From: Archilochus colubris
Lineage: Eukaryota; Chordata; Aves; Apodiformes; Trochilidae
Reading direction: 5' to 3'
Length of the DNA stretch: 64,000 nt
NCBI GenBank assembly: GCA_023079485.1
Contig: CM041090.1
Coordinates: 3,226,553-3,290,552 of the forward strand
Position numbers and translations under genes: made by a program. The first letter of the stretch is position 1. The number at the start of each line of letters is the position of its first letter. The notes below the pieces were generated by a model that saw nothing but the letters and a program-made list of their open reading frames with translations, was not told the origin of the DNA and did not search any database. This document shows, one piece after another, positions 33,703-45,090 of the stretch.

Positions 33703-34892
33703 CACTTGACAGGAGTAGTACTTTAAGCATCTCAGCTCTCTGAAACCTCCCTACCCAGCAACCTACCCAGCTCTGCTCACTGACCACTGGGTAACCAATC
33801 TTCAACTAAATCTTGCAAACCACTGAGATGTTGCAATCACTGGGCAAAATGGTGCTTTTTTTGCTTTTTTTTTTTTTTCCAATGAAGATGAATTTCACAA
33901 TTCCCTACTCTTGGGGATCTTGAAGATCCCCAGGGATCTTCAGCTGCTCAATGAGAAGCTTGCCTGCTTTCTCCTTGAGAGCCTCTGACCAGTGATACAG
34001 TGATAAAGTATCCCTAAAACAAGCTTGTTTTCCTTCACTGCTCTCTTCCATTTGCTAATAAACAGCCTACACACATATTTAGCCCCATCTAATCTTATGC
34101 TTCACTACAAGTGGAATTAAATTGGTTTTCCTCCTGTATTATGAGGGGAAAAAAAAACCCAGTCCACAACAGATGCAACTTATTATTTCTAATAAGATGC
34201 AACTTATTTCTAGAAGTCAAGGACCCATTGGAGTTCAAGCTAGCTTTTTTTTTCTTTCTTTCTGTCTACCACTCTGTTTTTTAAGGGAAAACCTGTCTTA
34301 TTCTTTCATTCCCAGAGCAAACACGCTGCAGCATGGCCAAGCCCAGCTATGCCATGAGTTGCCTGCTCTTGCCACCAGCAGATTTTTATTCAGAAGGCAT
34401 TTTCAGGTGCAAAGGAAGAAATCAGCACACTGAGAAGAAATCACCCCACTCCCTGCCATGCCCCTGCTCCCCTCCTTTCTCTGCCCTTCTCTTGGTTGGA
34501 CCCCAAGCCCAGCTCCTGGGGTGCTGGAATCACCCAGCCTACCTGCTGGCATTTTATCCTTTGGTTGTTTTGAGCAAAAAAAGGTGTTTTTTTTGGTGGT
34601 CTGGTATAGGGAAGGACCCCAGAGGCTGCCCTAGCAATGTGGCAGAAGCAGGAGCTGCCATCCTGGGTTGGGAAAACCTGGGATGCTGCAGCAACAGCAA
34701 GCCATGGACCCCAGAAAATAAACACCTGGGAGTTTAGTGCTCAGGAAACTCCCCCAAAACTCCTTGTAGGATTCAAGCAGGCAAGCTTTAGCTCATCCCT
34801 TTTCATTCTCCTCACTGTCCCCTTGGACACCAGCTTACACCAGGAGGTAGAAAGGCTCACGTGTCTGTAAAGCAGAAGCCCAGTGTTTATGC

Positions 34893-34936
34893 TGGAGTGT
34901 AAGTGGAGTGTAAGTGGAGTGTAAGTGGGGTGTAAA
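34893..34936 (+). repeat. 11-bp tandem repeat, four units
   Basis: TGGAGTGTAAG occurs three times in direct tandem, followed by a variant unit TGGGGTGTAAA. Confidence 0.9.
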
Positions 34937-36323
34937 TATGTAGGGCTGAACAAAAGCTCACAGAGCCCCTTTCAACCCCTCATCTTTTACCTGAAGGTAC
35001 ACATTGCCTCAAAGGGCTTCAAGTACCATGGTGACTGCTGTTTTATATAACCCAGGCAAAGGCTTTCTTGAGTGCCTACAGGCTTTTATTATATTTTTTT
35101 TCCCAATTAAATGATGATTTAGGAGCAGGAAGGTCATTCTGCTGGTACAAGTCCACCTAATGGCACATTTAGAGGTAATATTAAAAGCCAGGAAAAGAGG
35201 AGGGGAAAACAAAACTGCAAGACTGAATGTAGAAAAGCAGCACCTGTCCTTCCATCCCCCCTGCATGCATCCCAACTCCTTCTCTCCAAACATCCTTCAG
35301 GGAGAGGGGGAACATCCTGGAGGATTTGCTCTGAGCAGCAGGCTCAGTGTTGCTGCTGATCTCCTGCCTCTGAATTTCTCCTCTCTCGTGTGAATTCACC
35401 CCATGGAGGAACAATTTATACAATTATCCCTCCTAGGGTTGGCTGGAAATGGCTGAGACCTCAAGAGAGGGGTTTTTGGTGGTGTTTTGTTGGTTCTTTT
35501 TAAGGTATTTTGCTGGCACCAAGTACTCCTCTGACTAACCTGTCCTGACTTTACTAGGGCAAATAACTCTGGGATTAAAAAGTGTGAAGCCTTTGCAGGT
35601 TTTTATGTCCCCATAAAGATTTTTCTTAATAAAACAGGTGACATTTCTCAGATGTGACCCTAGGATAGCTGCTAAGTGTTAATTGAGTTCCACTGACTTT
35701 TAGTGTAATTTGGGACCCTGCAGCATTTGCAGACCCACAAGCCAGGACTTGAACTTCTGATAAGCCAATTTGGATTGAAATGATGATGAGCATCTCATTC
35801 TTCCCCCCCTGGTGGGACAAAGGTGGAGCTATAGCCTGCTAATTATCTTTCTTCAAAATAATTTCCAGTATTCCTCATAAACCAGGCTCATATCTCCCTG
35901 ATGCTGCTGGGGTTCTTTAAAGTTGATGCCATTTATCTCCTTGGCTCCCTTGCCCATCTCACCTCCAAGTGCCCCATAGAAATTCTCTTTTACTCTTCTT
36001 TGGAAAAATATGTGTTTAAAATTCAGGCCAAGGCTCTAGGAGTGAGGAGCTGAATGACAGGTGTGTACAGGGAGAAAAATAGAATTTTCAGGAAGAGAGT
36101 GATGGGAAATATCTCCCAGATCCATAGCTCTCTTTCAAGCCTGACTTTTATTGCTATTATTAATTTCTATTTGAAGCTTAATTGTGATAATTAGGAGGGA
36201 AGGCAACTTGTCACTGTTTGTGCTGCTTCTTTACTACTTCTATCACTTTGGCTTAAAATGTCCTGGCCAGAAGCACTGCACACAGCATCCTACTGCTGCC
36301 TGAGTTAAATGGAAGTGGTGCAA

Positions 36324-36546
36324 TGTAGAGAAACAAGATAAATCAGGTGCCTCGAGTTGCCAAAGAGTGGGTGTGAGTCTACCTGTGCCTGGTTAGGACA
36401 GGCCCCTATTGGGCATGAGCAAGACCAGGGAGGCAATAAAGGTGGGACACACACTCACAGAGAGAAAAGCTCACTCTTGTGCGAGGCAATGGAGAGGTCA
36501 GCAGCTTGTCGAGCCTCAGGAGCAAGAAAGGCTCCTCCCCGCAACA
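36324..36546 (+). mobile_element. Solo LTR, short family LTR-B, single-unit form
   Basis: This 223-bp LTR starts TGTAGAGAAACAAG and ends CCGCAACA. It is flanked by a perfect 6-bp target duplication, GTGCAA (36318-36323 and 36547-36552). A CAATAAAG poly(A) signal lies about 105 bases in. It is the same family as the two LTRs of the element at 43029-45084, but lacks the second copy of their ~93-bp internal duplication, so the 3' part reads only once. A 6-bp duplication fits class II (ERVK-like) integrase usage. Confidence 0.92.
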
Positions 36547-36617
36547 GTGCAAGGTGCTGGACTGACCCTTGGCAGAGAAGAGAAACAGAGTTTTGCTCCA
36601 GAGCTACAGTGGATGGT

Positions 36618-36749
36618 TTCATGGAATCAGGGAATGGTTTGGGTTGGAAGGGCCCTTAAAGCTCCCCCAGTGCCAACCCCTGCATGGGCAGGGACACCTC
36701 CCACCAGCCCAGGTTGCTCCAAGCCCCATCCAACCAGGTCTTGAGCACT
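36618..36749 (-). repeat. CR1 LINE 3' end fragment
   Basis: TTCATGGAATCAGGGAATGG at 36618 is the tail, followed by the GGTTGGAAGGGCCCTTAAAG block. The match extends to the 'CCATCCAACC' block at about 36740. It is the same CR1 subtype as the middle piece of the composite blocks at 20.3 and 38.8 kb. It starts 65 bases after the LTR-B insertion. Confidence 0.85.
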
Positions 36750-38500
36750 TAAACACACACAAGTTTCACTGCCTGGTTACCTCTGACACTTTGGAGGTGC
36801 TCGCACATCCCTGCAGGTGCAGGAACAAGACAAAGTCTGGGTGACTTAAAAATTATGAACCCACCTAATGCTTCCTATCAGTGTGAATTCTTGTCCCTTT
36901 CTTCCAAGATGCTGCTTCTTCCCAACCCTAGCCCTGACTTTGAATCAAACTTTTAAAGGTTCCATTTCCTTTCAGCCATGCTTCTGAGAGCTGCTTGCTC
37001 TTTCTCCTTGCTCCCTTGGACTCTAGGAATGGGCACACTGGGAATAAGCCCCACTCTTGGCACGAGGGAGGCTGTCTGAGGACCCAGAGACATAAAGGGG
37101 GCAGCTGCAGGAACTTTTCTCTTTACCCTCATGGGACTGCAAGCATGTTTAGTAGGTTGGCAAAATATACTGGGAACAGAACTCAGCACCCTGGAAAATC
37201 CTGGAGCTGGCGAAGGCATTTGTGGCAGAAGCAGCAGCATGTAAAGGTGCCAAGCATGATATTTCCAGAGCTGTCAGGCTGTGGGAACATTTCCTCTAGA
37301 TAGTCACCAAGGCTCTGGTCTCCCAGGGAAAGGTGGCCTGAGGATCCAGGCATCAGCTGCTAAGTGCTCTCAGCTAAATGCATGGATGGCCAGCAGGTCA
37401 AACACAGTGTCCCATGGCCAGAGAGGGTGGCAGGACAGCAGTTACCCCCTGATGGCAAAAAAAAAACCAAGTGGCCCTCCAAGCTGGCAGGAAAAGAGGC
37501 AGAAATGACTGAAGAAGGAGCAGCAAGTGTCTGAGAACCCCTTCAAGTGTGGAGAGCAGCCCTGACCTCTCATCCAGTGCAAACCCCATCAACCTGGGGC
37601 TGAGGGATTTGGCTTTACCCTTCCTCTTCCACCCAGGGCAAACCTGCACATTTTGTCTCTTTTTCCTTCCTTTTTCTTGTTTCACTGATTGTGTCCACAC
37701 CCTTATTTTGGTGGAACACCATCTGCTAAGCAAATGCTACAGCAACAGCAGGAGCTGTGGTACTGTCAGGCATTCCTGGGCAGCAGGAAAGAGGGAGCTT
37801 AGAAAGCCTGATGCAAAGCAGAGGTGGGGAACCCTGCAAACCTCCACCTTACAGCTCTCCCTCTCCAGGGGGCTGGCCAGGAATTCTGTGTCCCCATCCT
37901 GTGCCCTGCACACAGGAGGCTGTCAGCAGGATGGACCCTGATAACTCCAGGTTATCTTATAAAGTGCTTTTTCAACTCTTTTTTGTTTGGTTTTTTTTTA
38001 GTTTTGTTTGATTTTTTTGTTTTGTTTTGTTTTGGTTTGGTTTTGGGGTGGTTTTTTGTTGTGGTTTTTTTTTCCTCCAGCATCAAAGGCTCCTTCTGGG
38101 CAGGACCCTGCAGGTCCCTCCCTGCTCAGCTCACAGGGAAGCAGGAGGGCACGGTGGGGTGCATGGGCAAAGGCAGGACAGTGAGCCCAGGGGATTTCTC
38201 AGTAATTTGTCACATTTTCCCCCAAAGCATCTTTCCTGCTGATAGAAGGGGCAGCTGCAGGACAAGCTCTTGCAGCCTGCTCCCCAGGAGCACTGTTTTC
38301 CAGCTCGATGTCCCCCAGGCACCCCATCAGGGACACTGATGGAGAGTTTATTTTTTTACATAAATCTTGGCTCTCAGTGAGCAAAACTGTCCCTTTCCCA
38401 CTCTGCAGTTGCTGAAGAAGCCCTGCAGTTAGTTCACTGTTTATGAATTTTTTTCTGCATTAGAAACTCTTCCCATCGGGAGGAAAATGGGGAATGAGGA
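36750..38500. other. Gene-free stretch, nothing recognised
   Basis: No gene recognised. A T/G-rich patch (GTTTTGTTTTG-like) lies at about 37979-38072. Confidence 0.5.
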
Positions 38501-39384
38501 GGTTTCAGACTTGGAGAGTGGAGACTGAGGTTGGAGATGAGGAAGAAATTCTTTGGGGTGAGGGTGGTGGAGTCCCCATCCCTGGAGGCATTGAAAAGGC
38601 ATTTGGAGCTGCTCCTTAAGGACATGGGTTAGGAGTTGGCTGTGGTGTTGGGCTGGATGAGCTTGGAGGTCTCTTCCAAGCTCACCATTCTGTGCTGAGC
38701 CCCTGTGCCAGGTTTCCCAGGGAAGCTGTGGCTGCCCCATCCCTGGCAGTGTCTCAGGTCAGGTTGGATGGGGCTTGGAGCAACCTGGGCTGGTGGGAGG
38801 TGTCCCTGCCCATGGAAAGGGGTTGGCATTGGGGGAGCTTTAAGGGCCCTTCCAACCCTTTCATGATTCTGTTTTGAGACTGGAAGGAAGTCTCACTGAA
38901 ACCTTCAGTGTCACCAGTGGAAAGCCCTGAATCTGAGCTTTTTAGTTGAGGAGACAGCCTGGAGAGCTCAGATTGGAAAAGAAGAGGCTGAGGGGAGTTC
39001 CATTTCATTGCTCTCTACCTGGAAGGAGGTTGTAGGGAGACAGATGTTGGCCTCTTCTTCCTGGTGACCAATGATGGGACAAGATGAAATGGGGTCAAGC
39101 TCCCCCAGAGGAGGCTCAGGTTGGATATTAGAAAAAAATTCTTCACAGAAGGAGAGGTTAAACATTGGAACAGGCTGCCCAGGGAGGTGGTGGAGTTCAA
39201 CCATCTGGTTGGTGTTCAAAACACAGGGAGATGAGGTGCTACAGTCAGTGGTTTAGGGGTTGTAGGGTAGATGGTTGGACTGGATGGTCTTAGAGGTCAT
39301 TTCCAGCCTTGATGATTTGTAGGGTGGGTTGGAGTTGATGACCTTAGAGGTCTTTTCCAGCCCTGGTGATTCCATGATTCTATG
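38501..39384 (+). repeat. Composite of three CR1 3' ends (copy 2, longer)
   Basis: Same arrangement as 20011-20655 but on the opposite strand. A CR1 3' part ends near 38695, a second ends near 38875 (CATGATTCTG), and a third runs on to the tail at 39384 (CCATGATTCTATG). The third is complete here, including the 'IRKNFF'-type block and 3' untranslated region, while copy 1 has lost about 280 bases of it. The 3' untranslated part contains a local duplication of 'GACTGGATGGTCTTAGAGGTC'-like sequence (39280-39360). Confidence 0.88.
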
Positions 39385-41468
39385 CCAAGGTGGGCACTCT
39401 CTGAGCCTGGATCTGCAGCCCTCACTTTGGCTGTGCTGACACATGGGTTGGGAGCAGTGAGAGATGGTGTTGGGAAGTCAGATACTTTGTGTGAACAACC
39501 AAAAAAACCTGATGGAGACCAGGAACCTCTTTGCTAGGCAGCAGCTCTGCCACGTTGGGTACCAGAACCAGGGGACCCAGCACCTCTGAGAAGGGCCCAT
39601 CAGTTCCACCCACAGCAAACCATCAGCTCTGGGAGGAGGGTCACACTTGGAATATTCATCTTGGTGCTCATGATTTGAGTATTTCCTGCTGGACCAGGGC
39701 TCTGGAAGGGCCACGTATTCAAAGAGGTTGCAGTGGATGATTTTCCTGCCCTGATGGAGCCTTCCAGGTATTGGCATCTCCCCTGCTTAGTCCAGGGGCT
39801 GAAGCAATTAAAGCCAGAGCTGGAATGTTAAGCTTGGTGGCCTATATATGCCAGGATTGCTCTTTGATGTTAAATTTGAGCTGTAGCACATAGTGTGAGT
39901 ACAGCTGGGTGTGCATTTTGTATAAATTAATTACAGGGACCTAGCCAGGCAGGCAGAGAGCAGCAGGAAGCACTGCAAATGCTCCAGCCCAGGAAAAACC
40001 CAGGTTGTCACACTGGGTACAGCTCTAACTAGATGAAATTCAAGATGTGTGATGGATAGAGGGGTTTGGGCTTGGTAGTTTAGTCATCTCCTCTCATCTT
40101 GCATCTTCCAGATGTAGCACTCAGCTCATTTTCTGTAGCATCTTTCAAAGGAAATGTTTCACTAAAGGGTGAAAACTGGAGCCAGCAAGTGTCAAAACAC
40201 CCTAGAGGGACAACCCCAGATGCAGAGCATAAAGGGACTGAAAAGAGAGCACTCCTGGATGCTCAGAGAGGCTCAGAGCTGCACGTGTAGGCAGAGGGAA
40301 AAGCAGCTATAGGGTAACAGCAAAAAGCAGTGTGGAATTTTGAAAACAAGGGTGGAAATCCAGAAGGGTGTGGGAGGCTGCTGAAATGGCAAGAAAAAGA
40401 AGGGAAAAAATATTGCTCTGCCTCCTTGTGACCTTCCTTTACAGAAGGTGGAGTTTGTGCCCATCCTGCTCAGACAACAAAGCTCCTGCAGGAGTCTTTT
40501 GGAGGTGCTGGAGTCCCTTGCAGTGATACCTGGGTGCACATGGACACCTTCCAACTCTTTCAAATGACACTCTGGAAATAGCAGGTTGTCTTTCGTTCTT
40601 TGTTTTGTTTTGTTTTGCTTTTTCTTCTTCCTAAAAATGCCATTTTGGCAAAAACATTGAGAATGTCTTCTGCCATCTCCACTTAAACTTGAAGAAAAGG
40701 TTTTTATGTTTCTATTCTTCTACTTAATAGGGCAGACACAAAATTATTTAAAAGACAGAGGTTCAAATGCAAGACATTGCAAATCCTGAATCAAAATGCC
40801 TTCACCCCAAACAACAGCTTTTTGAGATTTCTTGGGAAGAAGAACAAAAAGTTCATGACAATCTGGAGCCTACTTTCTAGGCCTTATGGCTTTTCACAGA
40901 AAGCATCATTTTCTCAACAGATTTTTGTTTTTTTTTAAATCTTTTTCCCTGCAATGTCCATCCATCTGATTGTGCTGTAACCTTGAGAGAAAGCAACCTG
41001 GAGTCCCTGACCCCACACCAAATCTCAGCTCTTCCCTTTCCAGGCAAAAAAAAAAAGAAAAGAAAAGGGTTACTTTTGAAAAGGTTTAAAAGTCACCTGT
41101 TAAAACAGCTCAGATCTTCTTCTTGGTGAAGACAGTGTCCCTGTCAGTGTCTTTACCTTCCAGCCTCACCTTGTGGGCACAATTAGGTCCATCCCTAAGG
41201 AGTGAGCTCAACTCAGGCAGCAGATGTGGCCTCTCTGCTTTCTCTATTGCCTCTCCATATGCTGCCCCTGGTTTCTCCTGGGCAAGATGCTCCCATTCCT
41301 ACCCATTATGGGTATTAACAAAAATGGCTCTTGGTGGGTAGATTGGGCCAGGGCAGAGCAGCAGGCAGTGTCACTCGTGGGCTTTACCTCCTCCCTCTGG
41401 GTTTCCAACCAGCCCTGGGGAGAAACAAGGAGCCAGCATTGCCCAGGGCAGAGCCAAACCCTCTGAGC
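39385..41468. other. Gene-free stretch, nothing recognised
   Basis: No gene or named repeat. A TTTTG repeat lies at about 40600-40617, T- and A-runs near 40926 and 41046. Confidence 0.5.
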
Positions 41469-41552
41469 ATCATAGAATCATAGAATCATAGAATCCTAGG
41501 GGTTGGAAGGGACCTCGAAAGATCATCTAGTCCAACCCCCCATGGCAGGGCT
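41469..41552 (-). repeat. CR1 LINE extreme 3' end
   Basis: Three tandem ATCATAGA units at 41469-41493 lead into GGGGTTGGAAGGGACC and the GTCCAACCCCC block on the minus strand. About 85 bases. Confidence 0.9.
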
Positions 41553-43022
41553 TGTTCCACAGCCTAACAGAAGGGAAGTTTCTGCACTCTAGGTTCTCAT
41601 CCTACTTCCCCCAGTGTGTGTTTTAATGTCTCCAGCCCTGCACAGACCAGATCCTGCTGGTGGATCTGCCCTTACACATTCCAGAGGCAGCACACTGAAC
41701 AGGCTGTCCTCTTTGGAAATGCAGAAGGCAGGCTGGGGTTTCACAAACACCACTCCTGCTATGCATTTCACCTCAGGACTCCACACTTACACAAAGCTTT
41801 TGTCCCATGTGAGGGGGGAGGCTGCCAGACCTTTCTCCCTTGCAGATGCTTCCCCTCCAGACACCCATGAGCACAGCTCGGGAAGCATCCTGGGTCACAA
41901 TCTCCCTTCCCTGATGCTGCCAAAGCCCCTCAGAACCCCCAGCCCTCTCTGTCCCACTCTCCTCAAGTCAGCCCCCTCTCCACTGACTCTCCCACCATTG
42001 CAGGACATTCCTAAGGGACAGTGCAAATTTTTTCCTTTCATCCAAGTGCCAGGCTCCAGCCAGCTCAGGCAGGTGCCTGTGGCGAGCTCAGCCCTCTCCC
42101 CACTTCCCTCCTCCCTGCCTTTATTTGCACAACTCCCATCCTGGTGTCTTCTTGAGGCCCACAGCTCAGAGTTTGCTTTTCATCCTTCCTTCTCCACCAC
42201 CTGATGCTCCCAGGGGACAGAGAGCTGGTGACTCTGAACTGTTCAGTTCCCTCTGACCTGTCCACAGTCACTGGTGCCTGCTAGAGGTGCTGAGGTCAAG
42301 GTTTGATCATGCATGTACTAAAGCTGCTGGGAAAAAAATTAAAGATTGTTTTGGCATGTGTCTAGTGGCTGAGACTGTAGGATTTTGGGTTTTATTTTTT
42401 GGGTTTTTTTTTCCATGTTGTGTGTGTGTGTGTGGTGGACTCGGTGATCTCCAACCCTTTCCAACCTTTCCAACCACGGTGATTCTGTGGATCAATAATA
42501 TGCCAGCACTTGGGAGGGTAAAAGCCTCCTGCAGACTGGCTGCTGCCTTTTCTAAGTCTCTTCCCAAGTCCCTCCTGCTGCAGAGGGCTGCTGGTCCCTC
42601 CTGCCAGCTGTGTCACACAACCCCCCCCCTGTACCTGCCCACAAGGAGCCACAGCAAAGATGCTGCCAACATCCATCTGCCTGATGCTCGGGGAGCAGGA
42701 ATATGGGAATGAGAGCCTGAGGTTACTGCCCAAACATCAGTGTCACTAATTCTGTGACCATCTCCCTGGCAATGAATGAGGAAAAGGTGGGGTGACCATT
42801 TTCCCTGGCAATGAAGCATCAGAGAGAGGGGAGAGGAGCTGAGAGTGCTGGGTGAGGGTTGTCCCGCAGCTGAAATCCTGGGCAAGGAGGATTTTTTTTC
42901 CTCTGAATGAGGAAAAGGTGGGGTGGGAGATCTGGACAGTCTCAACCAAAGCAGTTGCTGCAGAAGGCCTCTGGCTCTCGTTTATGAATTCAAACCTTGT
43001 CTGAAGGGAATGTTTTCCAAAG
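41553..43022. other. Gene-free stretch with small CR1 end
   Basis: No gene accepted. A 196-codon plus-strand open frame at 41614-42204 is rich in S, P and L and resembles no family. A short (GT)n and a CR1 end at 42434 are listed separately. A partial duplication (GAATGAGGAAAAGGTGGGGTG) occurs at about 42774 and 42907. Confidence 0.5.
42434..42490 (+). repeat. CR1 LINE extreme 3' end after (GT)n
   Basis: A (TG)n run at about 42418-42433 is followed by GGTGGACTCGGTGATCTCC, the 'CCCTTTCCAACC' block and GGTGATTCTGTGG, the last 57 bases of a CR1. Confidence 0.8.
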
Positions 43023-43028
43023 GAAAGG
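43023..43028 (+). repeat. Target-site duplication, left (GAAAGG)
   Basis: GAAAGG directly precedes the 5' LTR and is repeated exactly at 45085-45090 after the 3' LTR. Confidence 0.9.
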
Positions 43029-43329
43029 TGTAGAGAAACAAGATAAACCAGGTGCCTCGAGTTGCCAAAGAGTGGGTGTGAGTCCACCTGTGCCTGGTTA
43101 GGGCAGGCCCCCTATTACCAGGGTGCCAATAAAGATGGGACACACACCCACAGAGGAGAGCTTACTCTGGTGTGAGGCATGGAGAGGCCAGCAGCTTGTC
43201 GAGCCTCTGGAGCAAGAAAGGCTCTTCCCGCTACACTTCTACCCTGGAAGCGCTGTGTGGTGGCTGGAGTCCTGGAAGAGACCAGCAGCTCGTCGAGCTT
43301 CAGGAGCAAGAATGGCTCCTCCCGCTACA
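43029..43329 (+). mobile_element. 5' LTR of the non-autonomous element (LTR-B)
   Basis: 301 bp. Poly(A) signal AATAAA at 43128-43133. It contains two diverged copies of a 54-55 bp unit (43182-43235 and 43275-43329), each with CAGCAGCT(T/C)GTCGAGC and ending CCCGCTACA. The LTR therefore ends with a repeat of an earlier internal sequence. No convincing TATA box is seen. Confidence 0.9.
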
Positions 43330-43332
43330 TTT

Positions 43333-43350
43333 GATGGAGAATGCGGGCAA
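43333..43350 (+). promoter_or_regulatory. Candidate primer binding site, tRNA-Ala-like
   Basis: Three bases after the 5' LTR the sequence TGATGGAGAATGCGGGCA resembles the complement of the 3' end of tRNA-Ala (family pattern TGGTGGAGATGCCGGGGA) with a few differences. Its position is right for a primer site. The identity of the primer is tentative. Confidence 0.45.
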
Positions 43351-43445
43351 CATACAGACATCTAAAGAAGCAGCAGTGTGAGGAGCTGGCAACAGGAACA
43401 TTGTCCCTGATTTGAAAAAATGCCTGGGCTAACACTCTCCCTGAA

Positions 43446-43655
43446 AGGTATCAAGCTCTTTGGATTGGAAACCCCTGAACAGAGGGAAGCCAAGATAAGG
43501 ATTCTCTCTTTGGAAACCCCTGAGCAGAGGGAAGGAAGCCAGGAGGATGGAATCCCATGGAGGAACCAGAAACCCATGAGGAACCCCTGAGCAAAGTGAA
43601 GCCAAGATAAGAATTCTCTCTTTGGAAGCCCCTGAGCAGAGGGAAGCCAAGAGAA
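43446..43655 (+). repeat. Internal short repeats in the non-autonomous element
   Basis: CCCCTGAGCAGAGGGAAG and close variants occur four times (about 43484, 43517, 43586, 43629), alternating with AAGCCAAGATAAG and ATTCTCTCTTTGGAA. A second family, AAATCCTGTATG, recurs about four times at 43718-43858. They replace the usual coding region. Confidence 0.8.
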
Positions 43656-43915
43656 GAGCAAATACAGGAGGGAGAAGAACAAAAAGTGCCTGGGCTGGGA
43701 AAGGTAGAGACTGTGAAATCCTGTATGTCTGCCTCTCGGCGCCCCCTCGATGCTCTTAGCTGAGTGTCCCGCGGGGCCCGAAGAAAAAATCCTGTATGTC
43801 TAAGTTATAAGTGTAGAAATCCTGTATAAGTGTATTTTTGTGTAAAAAATCCTGTGTATTCTGTAATCAGTGTTAAAATGTTTGTAAGCCAGGGCAAACC
43901 GGGAAAGCTTTGAGT

Positions 43916-43945
43916 AAAAGAAAAAAAAAAAAGGGGGGGGGGGAA
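43916..43945 (+). promoter_or_regulatory. Polypurine tract
   Basis: A pure purine stretch of A's, then eleven G's, then AA ends exactly at the TG of the 3' LTR (43946). This is the expected position and composition of the plus-strand primer of LTR elements. Confidence 0.85.
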
Positions 43946-43982
43946 TGTAGAGAGACATTGTCAACCAGGTGCCTTGAGTTGC

Positions 43983-44798
43983 TGTCACGGTTTAACACTG
44001 GCCCGGCGATTAAACCGAATAACAGATGCTCTCTATTAATCTCTCTCTCCTTGATAAAGAAAGGAGAGAGAATAAGGGAGAGAGACTGATGGGTTGGAAA
44101 CTAAACTACACAACTTTAATGAAACAGTAATGATAAATAGGAAAAATTACTAAATATATACAAATATACAGGAAAATGGAAACCACATTCCTCCCTCCTT
44201 TCCCCCAATAACTCTCACGTCACCACCGAGGCTGCAGGGCAGCCCTGGGAAAGTCCAGGCTGGACTCCTGGAGTCGGCAGCAGTCGGGAACCGGAGGCAG
44301 GAACACACAGATATGGGCTGGCACGGATCAGGAGCACAGGCAGAGGAATGGACGGGATCCTTCCAGGATGCCGGGTGAAGGAAGGGAAGAAGGGAAATCA
44401 GGAAATCCAGAAGTCTGGAAATCTGGAAATCCGGAAAAGATCTGGCTCGGCCCTCGTGATACCTCAAATTTATACTGAGTGTGACGTATATGGGATGGAA
44501 TCCTCTGTTTGGTCAATTCTGGCATCCATCTTGTCTGTTCCTCCCCAAAGGAGGGCTCAGGTGGGACTTCTGTATCCTCCTGGACAGTAAAATGTTTTCC
44601 TCAGAGCTGAGCAGTGTCCTTGGCTCTGCATACCAGTCTCTAGCAGTAACTATAAACATCAAGTGTTATCAATCCTAGAAGCACACTGACTGAGAAACTT
44701 GCTGTTAATTTCAGCAAGTGCAACTACTTACAAGAGACTTAGCTAAAAGTAAAAGTACAAAACAGAAAATCACCTTTATCCTGGCCCAAACCAGGACA
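43983..44798 (-). mobile_element. Solo LTR-A nested in the 3' LTR of LTR-B element
   Basis: An 816-bp LTR on the minus strand (plus strand TGTCACGG ... CCAGGACA). It has a perfect 5-bp target duplication, GTTGC (43978-43982 and 44799-44803), made from the LTR-B sequence it entered. Reversed TATA box ATTTATA at 44468-44474; reversed poly(A) signal TTTAAT at 44115-44120. It shows that LTR-A was active after the LTR-B element had integrated. No viral coding sequence remains. Confidence 0.95.
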
Positions 44799-45090
44799 GT
44801 TGCCAAGGAGTGGGTGTGAGTCCACCTGTGCCTGATTAGGACAGGCCCCTATTGGGCATGAGCAAGACCAGGGGGCCAATAAAGGTGGGACACACACCCA
44901 CAGGAGGCAGCTCAGCTCACTCTGGTGTGAGGCATGGAGAGGCCAGCAGCTCGTCAAGCCTCTGGAGCAAGAAAGGCTCTTCCTGCTACACTTCTACCCT
45001 GGAAGCGCTGTGTGGTGGCTGGAGTCCTGGAAGAGACCAGCAGCTCGTCGAGCTTCAGGAGCAAGAATGGCTCCTCCCGCTACAGAAAGG

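Larger units (their letters stand above)
31906..36317. other. Gene-free stretch with T-runs and an old CR1 trace
   Basis: No gene recognised. It contains a decayed CR1 piece (33141), T-rich runs (33619-33702, 33857-33880) and a short 11-base tandem repeat (34893). Open frames up to 134 codons show no family signature. Confidence 0.5.
43029..45084 (+). mobile_element. Complete small non-autonomous LTR retrotransposon
   Basis: The element consists of a 5' LTR (43029-43329), a 616-bp interior (43330-43945) and a 3' LTR interrupted by another LTR. The 3' LTR pieces are 43946-43982 and 44804-45084. Both LTRs begin TGTAGAGA and end CGCTACA, and a 6-bp duplication GAAAGG flanks the whole. The interior has no gag, pol or env and no open frame of note. 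It holds a candidate primer site just inside the 5' LTR, internal short repeats and a polypurine tract touching the 3' LTR. It must have moved with enzymes supplied by another retrovirus. The family is not recognised; LTR and interior sizes are unusually small for a bird endogenous retrovirus. Confidence 0.9.

Noticed and set aside
39840..39860. TATATAT near 39843 as a promoter.
   Set aside because: There is no downstream exon, initiator or CpG support; AT words of this kind are frequent here.
41614..42204. A 196-codon plus-strand open frame.
   Set aside because: Low-complexity S/P/L-rich protein, an overlapping competing frame, no splice signals or recognised domain.
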